Source of the DNA: Candidatus Chloroheliaceae bacterium
GTDB taxonomy: Bacteria > Chloroflexota > Chloroflexia > Chloroheliales > Chloroheliaceae
Assembly (NCBI GenBank): GCA_013390945.1
Contig: JACAUC010000007.1
Coordinates: forward strand, 1-60,339
Direction: 5' to 3'
Length of the DNA: 60,339 bases
The notes beneath the pieces were generated by a model. That model saw only the letters and a program-made list of their open reading frames with translations. It was not told where the DNA came from and searched no databases. This document shows, piece by piece, positions 1 through 9,617 of this stretch (position 1 is the first letter of the stretch; each line of letters starts with the position of its first letter). Made by a program: the position numbers and the translations under genes.

Positions 1-1
1 G

Positions 2-910
2 ACTTACCGTTTGTTGAAAGAGTATGATAAAGCCTTGACAGATTTTGGTAAAGCGATAGAGCTAAACCCACAAGATGCTTGGGCTTATGGTCAACGAGGT
101 GAAACCTACCGTTTGTTGAAGGAATATGATAAGGCTCTAGTAGATTTCAATAAATTGATTGAGCTAAACCCACAAGATGCTTGGGCTTATGCTCTACGAG
201 GTAAAACCTATCGTTTGTTGAAAGAATATGATAAGGCTCTAGTAGAGTTCAATAAAGCGATAGAGCTAGACCCACAATATGCTTGGGCTTATGCTCAACG
301 AGGTATTACCTACGGGGAACAGAAAGAATATGATAAAGCCTTGGCAGATTTCAATAAAGCGATAGAGCTAGACCCACAATATGCTTGGGCTTATGGCAAT
401 CGTGGTAGGACTTATTTGTGGCTAAACGACCTAGATAGTAGCAAATCCGCTTATATGAAAGCTTTGGAGATTGAACCAAAAAGTGTATGGTATGGGTTGA
501 TCTTAGAGTGGATTACTTGGATTGAGGCTAAGCCGGGCAAGGAGATAGTGGAACGGCTAAGAGCAATTGCCGCCTATGATCCGAGTGACCATAATGCTGC
601 AATCTGTGAGGGTATTGCTTCTTGGGTAAGTGGGCTAACCGAGAACGGTTTGGTAGAGATAGAGCGGGCTATCAGCATGAAGCCAGACGATTTTGACACT
701 TGTTTCTGGAAAGGGGTGATTTTAGCCACTATGAATGGTCGGGAGGCGGAGGCGATGGCAGCGATAGCGTTAGCCCTCGAAAATGATCTGCCACCAATCT
801 TGATTGGCCCGTTACGCTGGACGAAAGAGGATGCACCTCACTTCTACGAAAATCACGCCCTGCCTTTGTTGGAGAAGTACGGTCTTTTGGATAAGGTTCA
901 AACCCAATAA
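2..910 (+). CDS. TPR-repeat protein, 5' end cut by window edge
   Basis: C-terminal part of a tetratricopeptide-repeat protein. The frame is open to the left edge, and the first visible codons already read as TPR (TYRLLKEYDKAL), so the real start lies upstream. At least four 34-residue TPR units follow, with the core AWAYxxRGxTYxxxKEYDKAL and very similar DNA between units, which suggests recent tandem duplication. After about residue 130 the repeats become degenerate, then comes a helical tail. TPRs are protein-protein interaction scaffolds. The repeats closely resemble the C-terminal TPRs of the STAND NTPase at 43591-46500, so this may be the tail of a related signalling NTPase. That is inference because the N-terminus is missing. 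Confidence 0.85.
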   Translation, partial: TYRLLKEYDKALTDFGKAIELNPQDAWAYGQRGETYRLLKEYDKALVDFNKLIELNPQDAWAYALRGKTYRLLKEYDKALVEFNKAIELDPQYAWAYAQRGITYGEQKEYDKALADFNKAIELDPQYAWAYGNRGRTYLWLNDLDSSKSAYMKALEIEPKSVWYGLILEWITWIEAKPGKEIVERLRAIAAYDPSDHNAAICEGIASWVSGLTENGLVEIERAISMKPDDFDTCFWKGVILATMNGREAEAMAAIALALENDLPPILIGPLRWTKEDAPHFYENHALPLLEKYGLLDKVQTQ

Positions 911-926
911 TATGCTAAGTTAGCGG

Positions 927-957
927 CTATAGGACGACCTTCTTGACCGTCCTATAG
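927..957 (+). terminator. Hairpin after the TPR gene
   Basis: Ten-base arms CTATAGGACG and CGTCCTATAG flank an 11-base loop, 17 bases after the stop of the TPR gene. There is no clear U-run, so this is a candidate terminator or 3' stabiliser. It sits between convergent genes and could serve both. Confidence 0.5.
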
Positions 958-968
958 CAAAGTTAGGG

Positions 969-2306
969 TTACAGGCAACTACTGTTGAGTGCGGTGAAGT
1001 TGGCGTTATAAGAGTTGATGCAAATACTTGCGCCTAGCCCGGTGTTAGAGCTTATTGGTAGGGAGGCAAGTTGGGAAGCACCGACCTTTATGGTACCGGC
1101 AGTGTTGTTGAGGGCATAGTTGGTGGTACCGCCAGAAGCGGAGAGCGTACTGTTTTGTACCGTTGAGGCACTGCCGCTAGAGTTGTAGAGACCATAGCTA
1201 GTACTACCCCCGGAAGCAGTGAGTGTACTGTTTTGCACCGTTAACGTGCTGTAGTTGGAGAGACCTTCGTTGGAGGAAGTAGCCACCCCAGAAGCAGAAG
1301 CGGAGAGTGTGCTATTTTGTACCGTTGACGTGCCTAGGTTGTTGTAGAAGCCAAGGTTGAAGCTACCCCCGGAAGCAGTGAGTGTACTGTTTCGCACCGT
1401 TGAGGTTCCATCGTTCTGGAAGCCAAAGCTGTTGGTACCCCCAGAAGCGGAGAACGTGCTGTTTTGTACCACTGCTGTGGCTAAGTTGTAGTTATAAAAG
1501 CCGGTGTTGGTAATACCAGTGGAAGCGGAGAACGTGCTATTTTGCACCGTTGCTGTGCCGGAGGTGTTGTAGAGGCCAAAGCTGTTGGTTCCCCCAGAAG
1601 CGGAGAATGTGCTGTTTTGTACTGTAAATATGCCTAGGTTGTTGTAGAGGCCAGAGCTGTTGGTTCCACCAGAAGCGGAGAATGTACTCTCTTGTACTGT
1701 AAACGTGCCGAAGTAGTTGTAGAGACCATAGCTGTTGGTTCCACCAGAAGCAGAAGCAGTGACGTGGGTAAAGCGGGCGTTGATGGCATTAGCAGGCAGA
1801 AAGATAGCCGTTTGATAGGCACTGGATCCAGAATTGGCTACTTTGAGGAAGCGTGTTTCACTATAGGATGGCACAATGAGGGTGCCGCTAGGTGGAACGG
1901 TGCTACTACCAATTGTCGAGGAGATAACGGTAATATCTTCACCAGAACCTTCTAGGTCAACGTAGGATAGGAGGGTGAGAGCTTGGTTGCCCAGATCGTA
2001 TTGGCCTGGTTCGAGCTTGAGGAGGTAAGGAGTGGCGGCGGTGGGGTTAGAGTTGGAGATGATGGTCATCGCCGCAAGAAGGGAGGTGCCATTCCCGGTA
2101 GGTGTACCGTTGGAACTGACAAAAAGGGTGTGAGAGTAGCGGACAAGACTATTGGAGACTGGATTTTGGAGAGTGATAGATTGTTGAACTTGTATCCCAG
2201 AGGGCTGGGGACTGCCAAGAACAGGGTTGGCCGGGATAAGGCTGATGGCGAGACCCAATAGTAGAACCACAACTAAAGAGAGGTAATGGTTGTACCGACG
2301 TGACAT
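969..2306 (-). CDS. Secreted beta-helix-type repeat protein
   Basis: A 445-residue exported protein. An N-terminal signal peptide is clear: MSRRYNH, then a hydrophobic stretch rich in L, V and I, then a likely cleavage region near PVLGSP. After about 130 residues of a less regular region comes an array of roughly 20-25-residue repeats with the core TVQNSTFSASGGTNSFGLYN. It is rich in N, S, T and G, as in right-handed parallel beta-helix (pectate-lyase-like) proteins. Eight or more copies can be followed, separated by small length changes. The C-terminus has a short non-repeat cap with two Cys. No catalytic residues are recognisable. A surface or adhesive role is inferred. The repeats are also near-identical at DNA level, so copy number is probably variable. 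Confidence 0.75.
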   Translation of the reverse strand: MSRRYNHYLSLVVVLLLGLAISLIPANPVLGSPQPSGIQVQQSITLQNPVSNSLVRYSHTLFVSSNGTPTGNGTSLLAAMTIISNSNPTAATPYLLKLEPGQYDLGNQALTLLSYVDLEGSGEDITVISSTIGSSTVPPSGTLIVPSYSETRFLKVANSGSSAYQTAIFLPANAINARFTHVTASASGGTNSYGLYNYFGTFTVQESTFSASGGTNSSGLYNNLGIFTVQNSTFSASGGTNSFGLYNTSGTATVQNSTFSASTGITNTGFYNYNLATAVVQNSTFSASGGTNSFGFQNDGTSTVRNSTLTASGGSFNLGFYNNLGTSTVQNSTLSASASGVATSSNEGLSNYSTLTVQNSTLTASGGSTSYGLYNSSGSASTVQNSTLSASGGTTNYALNNTAGTIKVGASQLASLPISSNTGLGASICINSYNANFTALNSSCL

Positions 2307-2424
2307 GGTAGTTGTTCCTTTCTTGTTAATAAGTTAAGGCTAACACTTTGATATTCAGTGAGCAGAACCTTTTCTATTATAGCGCAGGTTGATATAAAAA
2401 AATAGCATAATCTACTATAGAATA

Positions 2425-2679
2425 AGGCTGTTGCAAAGTCCCGATCTGACAAGTTGGGTGGTAGGTCAAGATCAACTGACGGAACCCAGGTTACGCAGCA
2501 TCCTACACAAGCGGGCTTTTCGACAGAGGCTTGGTCAGGGAAATTTGATCTTGACATACCTCCAGTCTTGATTTAGGCCAAAATCTTGTAGGATGCTGCG
2601 CCAACTGGTTGCCGCCAGTTGATTTTCACATACCATTACTCTTGCCAGATTGGATAGCTCTCCGACTTTGCAACAGCCC
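2425..2679. mobile_element. MITE-like element, copy 1 (TA-flanked)
   Basis: The ends are inverted: GGCTGTTGCAAAGTC at 2426-2440 and its complement at 2664-2678. TA lies directly outside both ends (2423-2424 and 2680-2681), as expected for the TA target duplication of IS630/Tc1-mariner-type transposition. It holds no transposase. A second copy lies at 25011-25157 in opposite orientation and shares both subterminal regions. This copy is about 100 bases longer because of an internal segment bounded by CGCAGCATCCTACA and its complement, probably a nested insertion. The rest of the 2307-2872 gap shows nothing else I can name. Confidence 0.75.
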
Positions 2680-2872
2680 TATCCCTAGCTTTTCTTAGTT
2701 TGCGAATGAATGTGGTTGTTGTTATAATAAATATGCCTATTATGCTCTTTTCAGCCACTGCTAATAGTCAGAAGCTACTTAGATGTTATTATGCGGTTTA
2801 TACCTTCGTTCAATACCCATGATACAGGCTAATTTTGGTAGTTCAACAATCAATGAGGGAAAATAAAGATAG

Positions 2873-5800
2873 ATGGAAGTTAAGACACCATCCTTGGGTT
2901 TCAATCCTTTGGATTATCCTATCCTATTGCAAGATCCTGAACACCTTACCGATATAAGAAACTGGCACGAGCATATCCCTTTTGCCTTTGCATTAATACA
3001 AATGTTAAGGCCCAAAATTTTCGTAGAACTAGGTACGCATAAGGGTGATTCTTATTGTGCTTTTTGTCAAGCTGTCGCAAGTTTGAACACCGAAACGCTT
3101 TGTTATGCGGTGGATACTTGGGAGGGCGATAAACATTCCGAAGAATATAGCTCTTCGATTTATCAGGATTTGTACGCCTACCATGAGGCCCGTTATAGTG
3201 GGTTTTCCACTATGCTAAAAACTACTTTTGATGAGGCCATAGCTAATTTCAGCGACCTAAGTATAGACCTGCTACATATAGATGGACTACATACCTACGA
3301 AGCCATTAAGCATGACTTTGAGAATTGGTTACCCAAAATGACCAAGCGTGGGGTGATAATTCTTCATGATGTCAACGTCTACAAAGGATTTGATGGCAAA
3401 GATTTTGGCGTTTGGCAGTTTTGGCATGAGCTTCAGGCGCGTTATCCAAATATGGAATTTAAGCATGGCTATGGTTTGGGCCTTGTTGCAGTAGGCGAAG
3501 AGATACCGGAATCTTTAGCCTGCTTTTTTGACAATCCAGAATTATATAGCGACACTATTCGTTATTTTGCCTTCTTGGGTAAACGGGTGGCTCTGCTCCA
3601 TTCTAAGGCACAAGAGATTAAACGGTTCAAGGAAGACCAAGTTGCTACTCAAGTTCACATCCAAAACCTTACTTCTCTTTTCAAGCAAGAACAGAAAGCT
3701 ACTCAAGACCATATCCAGAACCTTACGGCTAATTTTAATCAGGAACGGGAAGCTTACCAAGCTAATCTTCAACACTTGGCTCAAACTCAAAGCCTTGTTC
3801 GAATGAAAGCTGAAACAGACCTCCAAAATCAGATTCGTAGCTTAACCCATCAGGTTCATCTTTTGACGGCGGAGAACGGAAATCTTAGGGGCGAAAGTAC
3901 TTGGTTGGAACAAAATCGGGCTCGCTTACACCAGAAAATTACCTTACTTGAAGCCGAATTGAAGTCCCTTAAAGCTACCCGTACCGTCCGGCTATCGCGA
4001 AGACTTGGGTTAATCGCCAAAGGTTCGTTACAGGTCGTTCGAGATTTTAAATATGGGCCAGTTCAAGGTGCGATTGATTTGGTAGAGCTTAGTAGCGATT
4101 CGCCACCCATTTTAAAGGTTACGGGTTGGGCTACTTCCATTAGTGGTTGGATACAGCAGGTAGAGGTAAGCCTAGATCAGGTTTTAGTGGGTTCTGCTTA
4201 CTATGGCATTGAGCGACTCGATGTAAAAGCGGAGCGACCTTTACAGATGGATACTTCTTGTGGCTACCTTGGGGAGTTCCGGCTTGACCCTGCTTTGTTC
4301 CCACCTAGTACCAAAACTTTGCGAGTCTGTGTGAGGGATAACAAAGGGCATCAGCAGGAATATAGTCAGCAGGTAGTTATTGAGCCACCCACAAAACCTC
4401 TACTTGAAGTTACAACTTTAACTCCTTACGAGGAGTGGATGATTAATAGCGAGCCTAGCGAGCTAGAGTTGGAGCAACAGCGTACAAAGGCTTTGGCGTT
4501 ATCTTATTTACCCCTCATTAGTATCCTAACTCCGGTTTACAACCCTTCAAGCTTGGTTCTAAGAGCCACTCTTGAGTCGGTCTTGAATCAGACTTATCCT
4601 AATTGGGAGCTTTGCTTAGTAGATGGCGCCTCTACCCTTCCTGAAATAAAGACCCTTCTCTCAGAATATGCCCGTCGTGATACTAGAATTAGGGTTAAAT
4701 TCCTAGAAAAAAATCTAGGAATTTCGGAAAACTCTAATCGGGCTTTGGACATGATAAAAGGTGAATTTATTGCTCTGCTCGATCATGATGACACCCTTAC
4801 GCCCGATGCTTTGTATGAAAATGTACTGCTACTTAATAGCCATCCCGAAGCGGATATGATCTATAGCGACGAGGATAAGCTGGATGCAGCTGGTAAACGT
4901 TGTGATCCTTACTTTAAGCCGGATTGGGCACCCGACTTCTTCCTCTCCCAGATGTACACTTGCCATTTAGGAGTTTACCGTACTAGTTTGATTCAAATGA
5001 TTGGCGGCTTTAATACCGAGTTTAATGGTACTCAGGATTATGATTTGGTACTCCGCTTGGTTGAACAAACTACCCGAATCTATCATATTCCTAAAATTCT
5101 TTATCACTGGCGGAAGAGTGCAAAATCCACCTCAGCTGCTTTTGAGAATAAGGCTGGTATTCAAGATTTACAAGTAAAGGCGGTTCAGGCTCATTGCCAA
5201 CGAGTCGGGTTAGAGGCGGTAGTAAAACCTGGCCTAGAATCCAATACGCTGCGGGTTAAATACCTCCTGAAGGAGTGGCCGCGTGTAAGTATTATTATTC
5301 CTACTAGGGATCAGGTTCAGGTTTTAAAGCAGTGCCTCACTAGTATCAAGAGCTTTACCAACTATCCGAATTATGAAATTATCATTGTGGATAATGATAG
5401 CAGCGAGTCGACCACTCTTGAATACTTAGAGGAGCTAAAAGCCACTCCCGGCTTTAAAGTGTTGAAATATGCAGGCTCCTTTAATTTTTCAGCGATTAAT
5501 AATTTTGCGGTTAGTCAGGTTGAGAGTGAGTTGATCTTACTTCTTAATAATGATATAGAGGTAATTGAACCGGATTGGCTTGCGTCAATGGTGGAACATG
5601 CGGTACGACCAGAAGTGGGTGCGGTAGGGGCTAGGTTACTCTATCCCAACCAGACCTTACAGCATGGTGGGGTAATTATTGGGATAGGAGGCGTTGCTGG
5701 TCATTCCCATAAGTACATACCCGCAAATGAATCGGGCTATTTTTGTCGGGCTAAAGCTATTCAAAATTTTTCGGCGGTTACGGCGGCTTGCTTGATGACG

Positions 5801-6142
5801 CGCACTTCCATTTTTCGGTCTGTTGGTGGGCTGGACGAGCAAAATCTGGCAATCGCCTTTAATGATGTAGATTTTTGTTTGAAGATACGTGAAAAAGGTC
5901 TCTTGATTGTTTGGACACCCTTTGCCGAGTTAATCCATCATGAGTCGGTCAGCCGTGGGCCAGAGGATAATCCAGAGAAGATTCGTCGGTTTCAGTCGGA
6001 GATCCGCTTTATGTATCGGCGCTGGGCCAACGTTATTCGTCACGACCCTTATTATAACCCTAATCTTACGCTAGAGACCGAAAATTTTGCCTTAGCACCA
6101 CGTTCTCGTTTTACCTCGGCTGGTCGCAGTGTTGGCGGGTAA
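2873..6142 (+). CDS. Methyltransferase - coiled coil - double family-2 glycosyltransferase
   Basis: A 1089-residue modular enzyme, probably for cell-surface glycan or glycoprotein assembly. Residues about 35-215 form a class I SAM-dependent methyltransferase of the Methyltransf_24 type (FVELGTHKGDSY, LLHIDGLHTYEA, VIILHDVN). Residues about 240-375 are a coiled coil with imperfect repeats of the type QEQKATQDHIQNLT. A beta-sandwich-like segment (about 400-505) precedes two GT2 domains. The first, at about 545-800, has ISILTPVYNP and the acidic motifs LLDHDDT and YSDEDKLD. The second, at about 805-1070, has VSIIIPTRD, LLLNNDIEV and NDVDFCLKI. GAGGGA at 2855-2860 supports the ATG. The sugar donor, acceptor and methylation target cannot be told. 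Rhamnan- or O-antigen-type polymerising enzymes share this tandem GT2 layout. Confidence 0.88.
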   Translation: MEVKTPSLGFNPLDYPILLQDPEHLTDIRNWHEHIPFAFALIQMLRPKIFVELGTHKGDSYCAFCQAVASLNTETLCYAVDTWEGDKHSEEYSSSIYQDLYAYHEARYSGFSTMLKTTFDEAIANFSDLSIDLLHIDGLHTYEAIKHDFENWLPKMTKRGVIILHDVNVYKGFDGKDFGVWQFWHELQARYPNMEFKHGYGLGLVAVGEEIPESLACFFDNPELYSDTIRYFAFLGKRVALLHSKAQEIKRFKEDQVATQVHIQNLTSLFKQEQKATQDHIQNLTANFNQEREAYQANLQHLAQTQSLVRMKAETDLQNQIRSLTHQVHLLTAENGNLRGESTWLEQNRARLHQKITLLEAELKSLKATRTVRLSRRLGLIAKGSLQVVRDFKYGPVQGAIDLVELSSDSPPILKVTGWATSISGWIQQVEVSLDQVLVGSAYYGIERLDVKAERPLQMDTSCGYLGEFRLDPALFPPSTKTLRVCVRDNKGHQQEYSQQVVIEPPTKPLLEVTTLTPYEEWMINSEPSELELEQQRTKALALSYLPLISILTPVYNPSSLVLRATLESVLNQTYPNWELCLVDGASTLPEIKTLLSEYARRDTRIRVKFLEKNLGISENSNRALDMIKGEFIALLDHDDTLTPDALYENVLLLNSHPEADMIYSDEDKLDAAGKRCDPYFKPDWAPDFFLSQMYTCHLGVYRTSLIQMIGGFNTEFNGTQDYDLVLRLVEQTTRIYHIPKILYHWRKSAKSTSAAFENKAGIQDLQVKAVQAHCQRVGLEAVVKPGLESNTLRVKYLLKEWPRVSIIIPTRDQVQVLKQCLTSIKSFTNYPNYEIIIVDNDSSESTTLEYLEELKATPGFKVLKYAGSFNFSAINNFAVSQVESELILLLNNDIEVIEPDWLASMVEHAVRPEVGAVGARLLYPNQTLQHGGVIIGIGGVAGHSHKYIPANESGYFCRAKAIQNFSAVTAACLMTRTSIFRSVGGLDEQNLAIAFNDVDFCLKIREKGLLIVWTPFAELIHHESVSRGPEDNPEKIRRFQSEIRFMYRRWANVIRHDPYYNPNLTLETENFALAPRSRFTSAGRSVGG

Positions 6143-6195
6143 AGCGGACAGATTCCTGCAGCTCTAGGTTGGTCAAGGCTAGAGTAGGTTAGTAC

Positions 6196-6228
6196 TGATA
6201 AGCTCTAGTTTCTAACTAGAGCTTATCA
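6196..6228. terminator. Strong hairpin between convergent genes
   Basis: Perfect 15-base arms (TGATAAGCTCTAGTT and its complement) flank a 3-base loop. It lies between the convergent stops at 6142 and 6266. U-runs are absent, but position and symmetry suggest a bidirectional terminator. Confidence 0.6.
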
Positions 6229-6265
6229 AGCCAGAATTTCGGTGTGAACCTAAAAGAGCCTATAG

Positions 6266-7216
6266 TTAGAGTATATAAGCAATTACGTCCACTAAAACTG
6301 AGACGTTTGAATAGCTGGAAACGGCGATTCCTTTCAAACCGATGGCGGCGGTGGAAGGATAGACGCGCGTGGCTGTATTCGGTATAACCCCCAAGCCTAT
6401 CGTTGCACCAGTGGCAAAGTTTTTGACACCTGCAGCATAGTTAACGGTAGAGGCTAGAGGTATGTTGATAGAGCTTCCGGGAAAGACTACCGCAAAGCCT
6501 GTTGTGCCACCAGAGGCTGTAAAGGTACAAATGATCCCAACCGCCTCCTTCGGTATCGTTTGGGTCTGTCCAGCCGGTCCCCAAGTACCTTCTATTTGAT
6601 AGTAGTTTATAAAATTATACTTGGTAGTATTAGTAGGCGGCGGCCATGTGTAAAGGCCATTTACTAAAGGTGTACCTGTAGGGTATTCGGTTGCACCACC
6701 AATTACACGTAGTGGGCTAGAGAGAAAGACGGTACTAGATAGAGGAACCCACCCAACATTTGTACCTCTGTAGTACTTGAGACTACTATCCAGTCCACCG
6801 GCATCGCCCTGAGAGTAAAGCGCACCAGCACTGTGGCCTGTAGCAGCAGGTGCAGCAGCTATAGGGTCGAGGCGAATGGGTGCGTTATCAACTGTACCAG
6901 CACTCTCAATCGAAGGATCCGCTGCTTGGGCGGTGGTTTGGTTAACCACACCGCTTACTAGGCCCAAAGCAGCCAGACCGACCGTAGCACCACCCATCCG
7001 CCGGAGCATTGTTCGGCGACTGGTAGGCTGGGTCTGCCCAAGTTCGGTTAGCTTCTTCAAGGCATTACTGGTAAGTTGCTGACGCAAATATTGGATTTCA
7101 GTTTCTTGCCCGGCCAATCTTGCCTTCAGTTCCTCTATTTCGGAGCGGTTAACTTTTTGTTCGTCCAATTCAGCCTGAAGACGCTTGATTAAAATATCGA
7201 AATCGTTCGAATGCAC
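6266..7216 (-). CDS. Tat-type surface protein, paralogue A
   Basis: A 316-residue protein, first of three tandem paralogues (with 7696-9309 and 9618-11144). Residues 1-60 are a charged, heptad-like coiled coil. A twin-arginine segment, TSRRTMLRRMGG, follows near residues 65-80, then a hydrophobic, Ala-rich stretch ending in an AQA-A cleavage-like site. This reads as a Tat signal placed unusually far from the N-terminus. A short linker leads to a C-terminal domain of about 130 residues shared by all three proteins (TYPTGTP-like entry, NYYQIEGTWG, VSSYSNVSVLVDVIAYIL end). The likely start is GTG, with AGGAGG six bases upstream. I do not recognise the C-terminal domain; a beta-rich extracellular domain is likely. 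Confidence 0.75.
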   Translation of the reverse strand: MHSNDFDILIKRLQAELDEQKVNRSEIEELKARLAGQETEIQYLRQQLTSNALKKLTELGQTQPTSRRTMLRRMGGATVGLAALGLVSGVVNQTTAQAADPSIESAGTVDNAPIRLDPIAAAPAATGHSAGALYSQGDAGGLDSSLKYYRGTNVGWVPLSSTVFLSSPLRVIGGATEYPTGTPLVNGLYTWPPPTNTTKYNFINYYQIEGTWGPAGQTQTIPKEAVGIICTFTASGGTTGFAVVFPGSSINIPLASTVNYAAGVKNFATGATIGLGVIPNTATRVYPSTAAIGLKGIAVSSYSNVSVLVDVIAYIL

Positions 7217-7651
7217 TCGTATCCTCCTTCCAAAGGTAAGGTTCTTTAGATTCGATGCCTAGGTTTTAATTAGAAGATGTGTGTTTAAAATTTACCTGCC
7301 TTTTCAGACCTAAGCCGAATAGTTGTAGTTACTTCACGTATTTCACCGTTTGGTTCAAAGTTGAGCTTCCGCCCATTATAGGTACAACTTTAATAATTAG
7401 AGTTCCAACCTATGTAGGTGTTAACCTCTTGAAATAGGACTGCCTTTGTTTACTTAAGTTTTAGGCTTCTAATCTGCTTACTATTTAATAAGTAAATAAA
7501 AACCTGTCAGTAAGTAAGTTGTTTCCATTATACCACAGGATTCCTAGCTTTTCAAGGATTTATACGATGGATAAAAATTGGTTGGGCGAAAATTTTACAA
7601 TAAATTTAGCGGAAGTGTGCTAAGTGTTGAAAAGCTATTAGTCGGTTGAGA
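7217..7651. other. Gene-free stretch upstream of paralogue A
   Basis: AT-rich leader and promoter region of the gene ending at 6266. Apart from the promoter-like site at 7527-7555 I see no RNA gene, repeat or coding potential. Confidence 0.5.
7527..7555 (-). promoter_or_regulatory. Sigma-70-like promoter for paralogue A
   Basis: On the minus strand this reads TTGAAA, 17 bases, TATAAT. It would leave a leader of about 300 nt before the GTG start at 7216. The same TGTGGTATAAT context recurs at about 9505-9515 and 24962-24972, in front of other minus-strand genes. Confidence 0.6.
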
Positions 7652-7689
7652 GACTACTTCCTTCGGCCTTACAGCTGAAGGAAGTAGTC
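7652..7689 (-). terminator. Hairpin after paralogue B
   Basis: Thirteen-base perfect arms (GACTACTTCCTTC and its complement) with a 12-base loop, immediately downstream of the minus-strand stop at 7696. A likely transcription terminator or 3' stabilising structure. Confidence 0.6.
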
Positions 7690-7695
7690 AATCTA

Positions 7696-9309
7696 TTAGG
7701 CGATATAAGCAATTACGTCTACTAAGACCTGAACGTTCGAATAGCTAGAAACGGCGATTCCTTTCATACCGATGGCAGCACTGGAAGGATAGACGCGCGT
7801 GGCTTCTGGCGGTATAATCCCCAAACCTACCGTTGTACCAGTGGCAAAGTTTTTGACACCAGGAGCATAGTTAACGGTAGAGACTAGAGGTATGGTTTTA
7901 GAGTTTCCCGGAAAGAGTATCGCAAAGCCTGTTGTACCACCAGCGGCTGTAAAGGTACAGATGATGCCGATGGCATTACTCGGTATCGTTTGGGTCTGTC
8001 CGACCGGTCCCCAAGTACCCTGCACTTGATAGTAGTTTATATAAGTATACTTGGTAGTATTAGTAGGCGGCGGCCATGTGTAAAGGCCATTTACAAAAGG
8101 TGTACCTGTAGGGTACTCGGTTGCACCACCCACTACACGTATAGGTGTAGTCAGAAAGACGGTGCTGGTCAGTTGGTAAAAAACGCCCGCTCCGGGGCCA
8201 GGAGGTGCGCCTGCTGGCGTTCTTCCTACGTGTCCGGGTAGACGTGTTCCGGCAGGTGGTGGAGGGGGGAAGGTAGCAATACCTGAAGTTTGGGCACAAA
8301 CCCACACTTTGCCATCTTTATCCACATGGATTTCACCCGCCCGATGACCACCTGTGGCATTAGGCCCGGCTGGTCTGGGTGTTGGTAAGGCAGTAGGATC
8401 GGCAGCATAAGATTCTGAGCTAGGCTCTAAGTAGAGGGGAGCCAGATTTTCACTGGTAAGGTTAAAAGGACTAGTGCCGCTATGAACACCCCTAGAAGCG
8501 TAGATCGAATAACCAGTTGTGCCGGAGGCCGTCGCATAGAGGGCCGAAAAAGCATTTGAGGCCGCTAGTACCCCTAAACCTTTATCGCTGGCCCCAATCA
8601 CACCAGAAGAGATCAACCCATTAATCGGCACAGTATCGTTAATGAGCAGGTTTTGGGTAACTAGAGCAACATCTTGGAATTGACCCACCACGCCAGCCTG
8701 AGCGTCAGAGATACCATGTACTCCGATAGTACCATCAGTGGTCGTGATGCCGACTCCACTTCGCCCTTGAATCGCAGCAGAACCAAGTGAAGGGGTAAAA
8801 TCAGCATTTGCTACATCTTTTGAGCCAGATATGGCGATGATACCAAATTTAGTTCCGTCGGCAGTGGCAAATAGAGCCGCCGACGAGGTATTTGGTGTAG
8901 GATTACTAGTGGTAAGTAAAGTGCTACTGGTAGTAGTTCCATCTATTTCTATAGTGGGTAGGGTAGTATTAGCAGAGGGACTAAGAACACCAGTAGCGGT
9001 AAGCGCGGCGTTAGCTCCGTTTAAATCTGCGGCTGCTTTTGCGGTATGGGTCTCGGTTGTAATGGCAGCGCCAGCGATAGCTAGTCCAGCGGCAGCGGCC
9101 CCTAGCTTTTTGAGCATCCGCCGTCGGCTGGTGGCTTGTTCTTTGGTATTGTCGCTATGTCTGGTTACTTCATCGTTATTTTGCAACTGTTGACGAAGCT
9201 GTTTCAATTCTTCTTCCTGAGAACTCACTCGCTCTACCAGTTGTTCAATCATGGATCGCATTTGAGCCAGTTCGTCTTTATCGGTAGTCTTACCTATATT
9301 CAATTCCAC
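7696..9309 (-). CDS. Tat-type surface protein, paralogue B
   Basis: A 537-residue paralogue of its two neighbours. Residues 1-60 are a coiled coil (heptads around MRSMIEQLVERVSSQEEELK). A twin-arginine signal, TSRRRMLKKLGAAAAG, sits at about residues 60-95. The middle, about 100-300, is a Gly/Ala/Thr/Ser-rich region with VGITTTDGTIGVHG-type turns suggesting a beta-helical or trimeric stalk. A short motif, GEIHVDKDGKVWVC, then leads to the shared C-terminal domain of about 130 residues (WPPPTNTTKY, NYYQVQGTWGPVGQTQ, VLVDVIAYIA). The likely start is GTG, preceded by AGGAAGGA. A structural surface or sheath role is inferred. No enzyme motif is visible. Confidence 0.75.
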   Translation of the reverse strand: MELNIGKTTDKDELAQMRSMIEQLVERVSSQEEELKQLRQQLQNNDEVTRHSDNTKEQATSRRRMLKKLGAAAAGLAIAGAAITTETHTAKAAADLNGANAALTATGVLSPSANTTLPTIEIDGTTTSSTLLTTSNPTPNTSSAALFATADGTKFGIIAISGSKDVANADFTPSLGSAAIQGRSGVGITTTDGTIGVHGISDAQAGVVGQFQDVALVTQNLLINDTVPINGLISSGVIGASDKGLGVLAASNAFSALYATASGTTGYSIYASRGVHSGTSPFNLTSENLAPLYLEPSSESYAADPTALPTPRPAGPNATGGHRAGEIHVDKDGKVWVCAQTSGIATFPPPPPAGTRLPGHVGRTPAGAPPGPGAGVFYQLTSTVFLTTPIRVVGGATEYPTGTPFVNGLYTWPPPTNTTKYTYINYYQVQGTWGPVGQTQTIPSNAIGIICTFTAAGGTTGFAILFPGNSKTIPLVSTVNYAPGVKNFATGTTVGLGIIPPEATRVYPSSAAIGMKGIAVSSYSNVQVLVDVIAYIA

Positions 9310-9617
9310 AATCCTTCCTATTTAATTCTAGGCATGTTTCAGATTGAGCGTGGCAAAAGTTGTCAGTTCTAAAGTGTTTTAAGGTTGTTTATCCTTCAAA
9401 GTATCAAGTGGCTTTGAAACACGCCTTAGCCTAGAAATGTACAGGTTTATATTAATTCCTATATAACGATTACTTCCTAAAAACGTCGGAACTTCTACCG
9501 CTCTATTATACCACATGCAAATTATAACACCTAAAACGATAGATTTACCTTGGGTGGATTGTACCCTGCCCATAAGCTGGTTTTAAAAGGGCGTGGTTTT
9601 CCCCGCTTGGCTCTAAG
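9310..9617. other. Intergenic leader with dispersed repeat
   Basis: Contains a TGTGGTATAAT-like minus-strand -10 region near 9505-9515. It also contains one copy of a dispersed sequence, CTGGTTTTAAAAGGGCGTGG, at about 9577-9596, seen again at about 24173-24192. No gene is supported. Confidence 0.5.

Noticed and set aside
2273..2557. Minus-strand frame overlapping the MITE
   Set aside because: It runs across the MITE end and the start of the beta-helix gene, with no ribosome site or family pattern.
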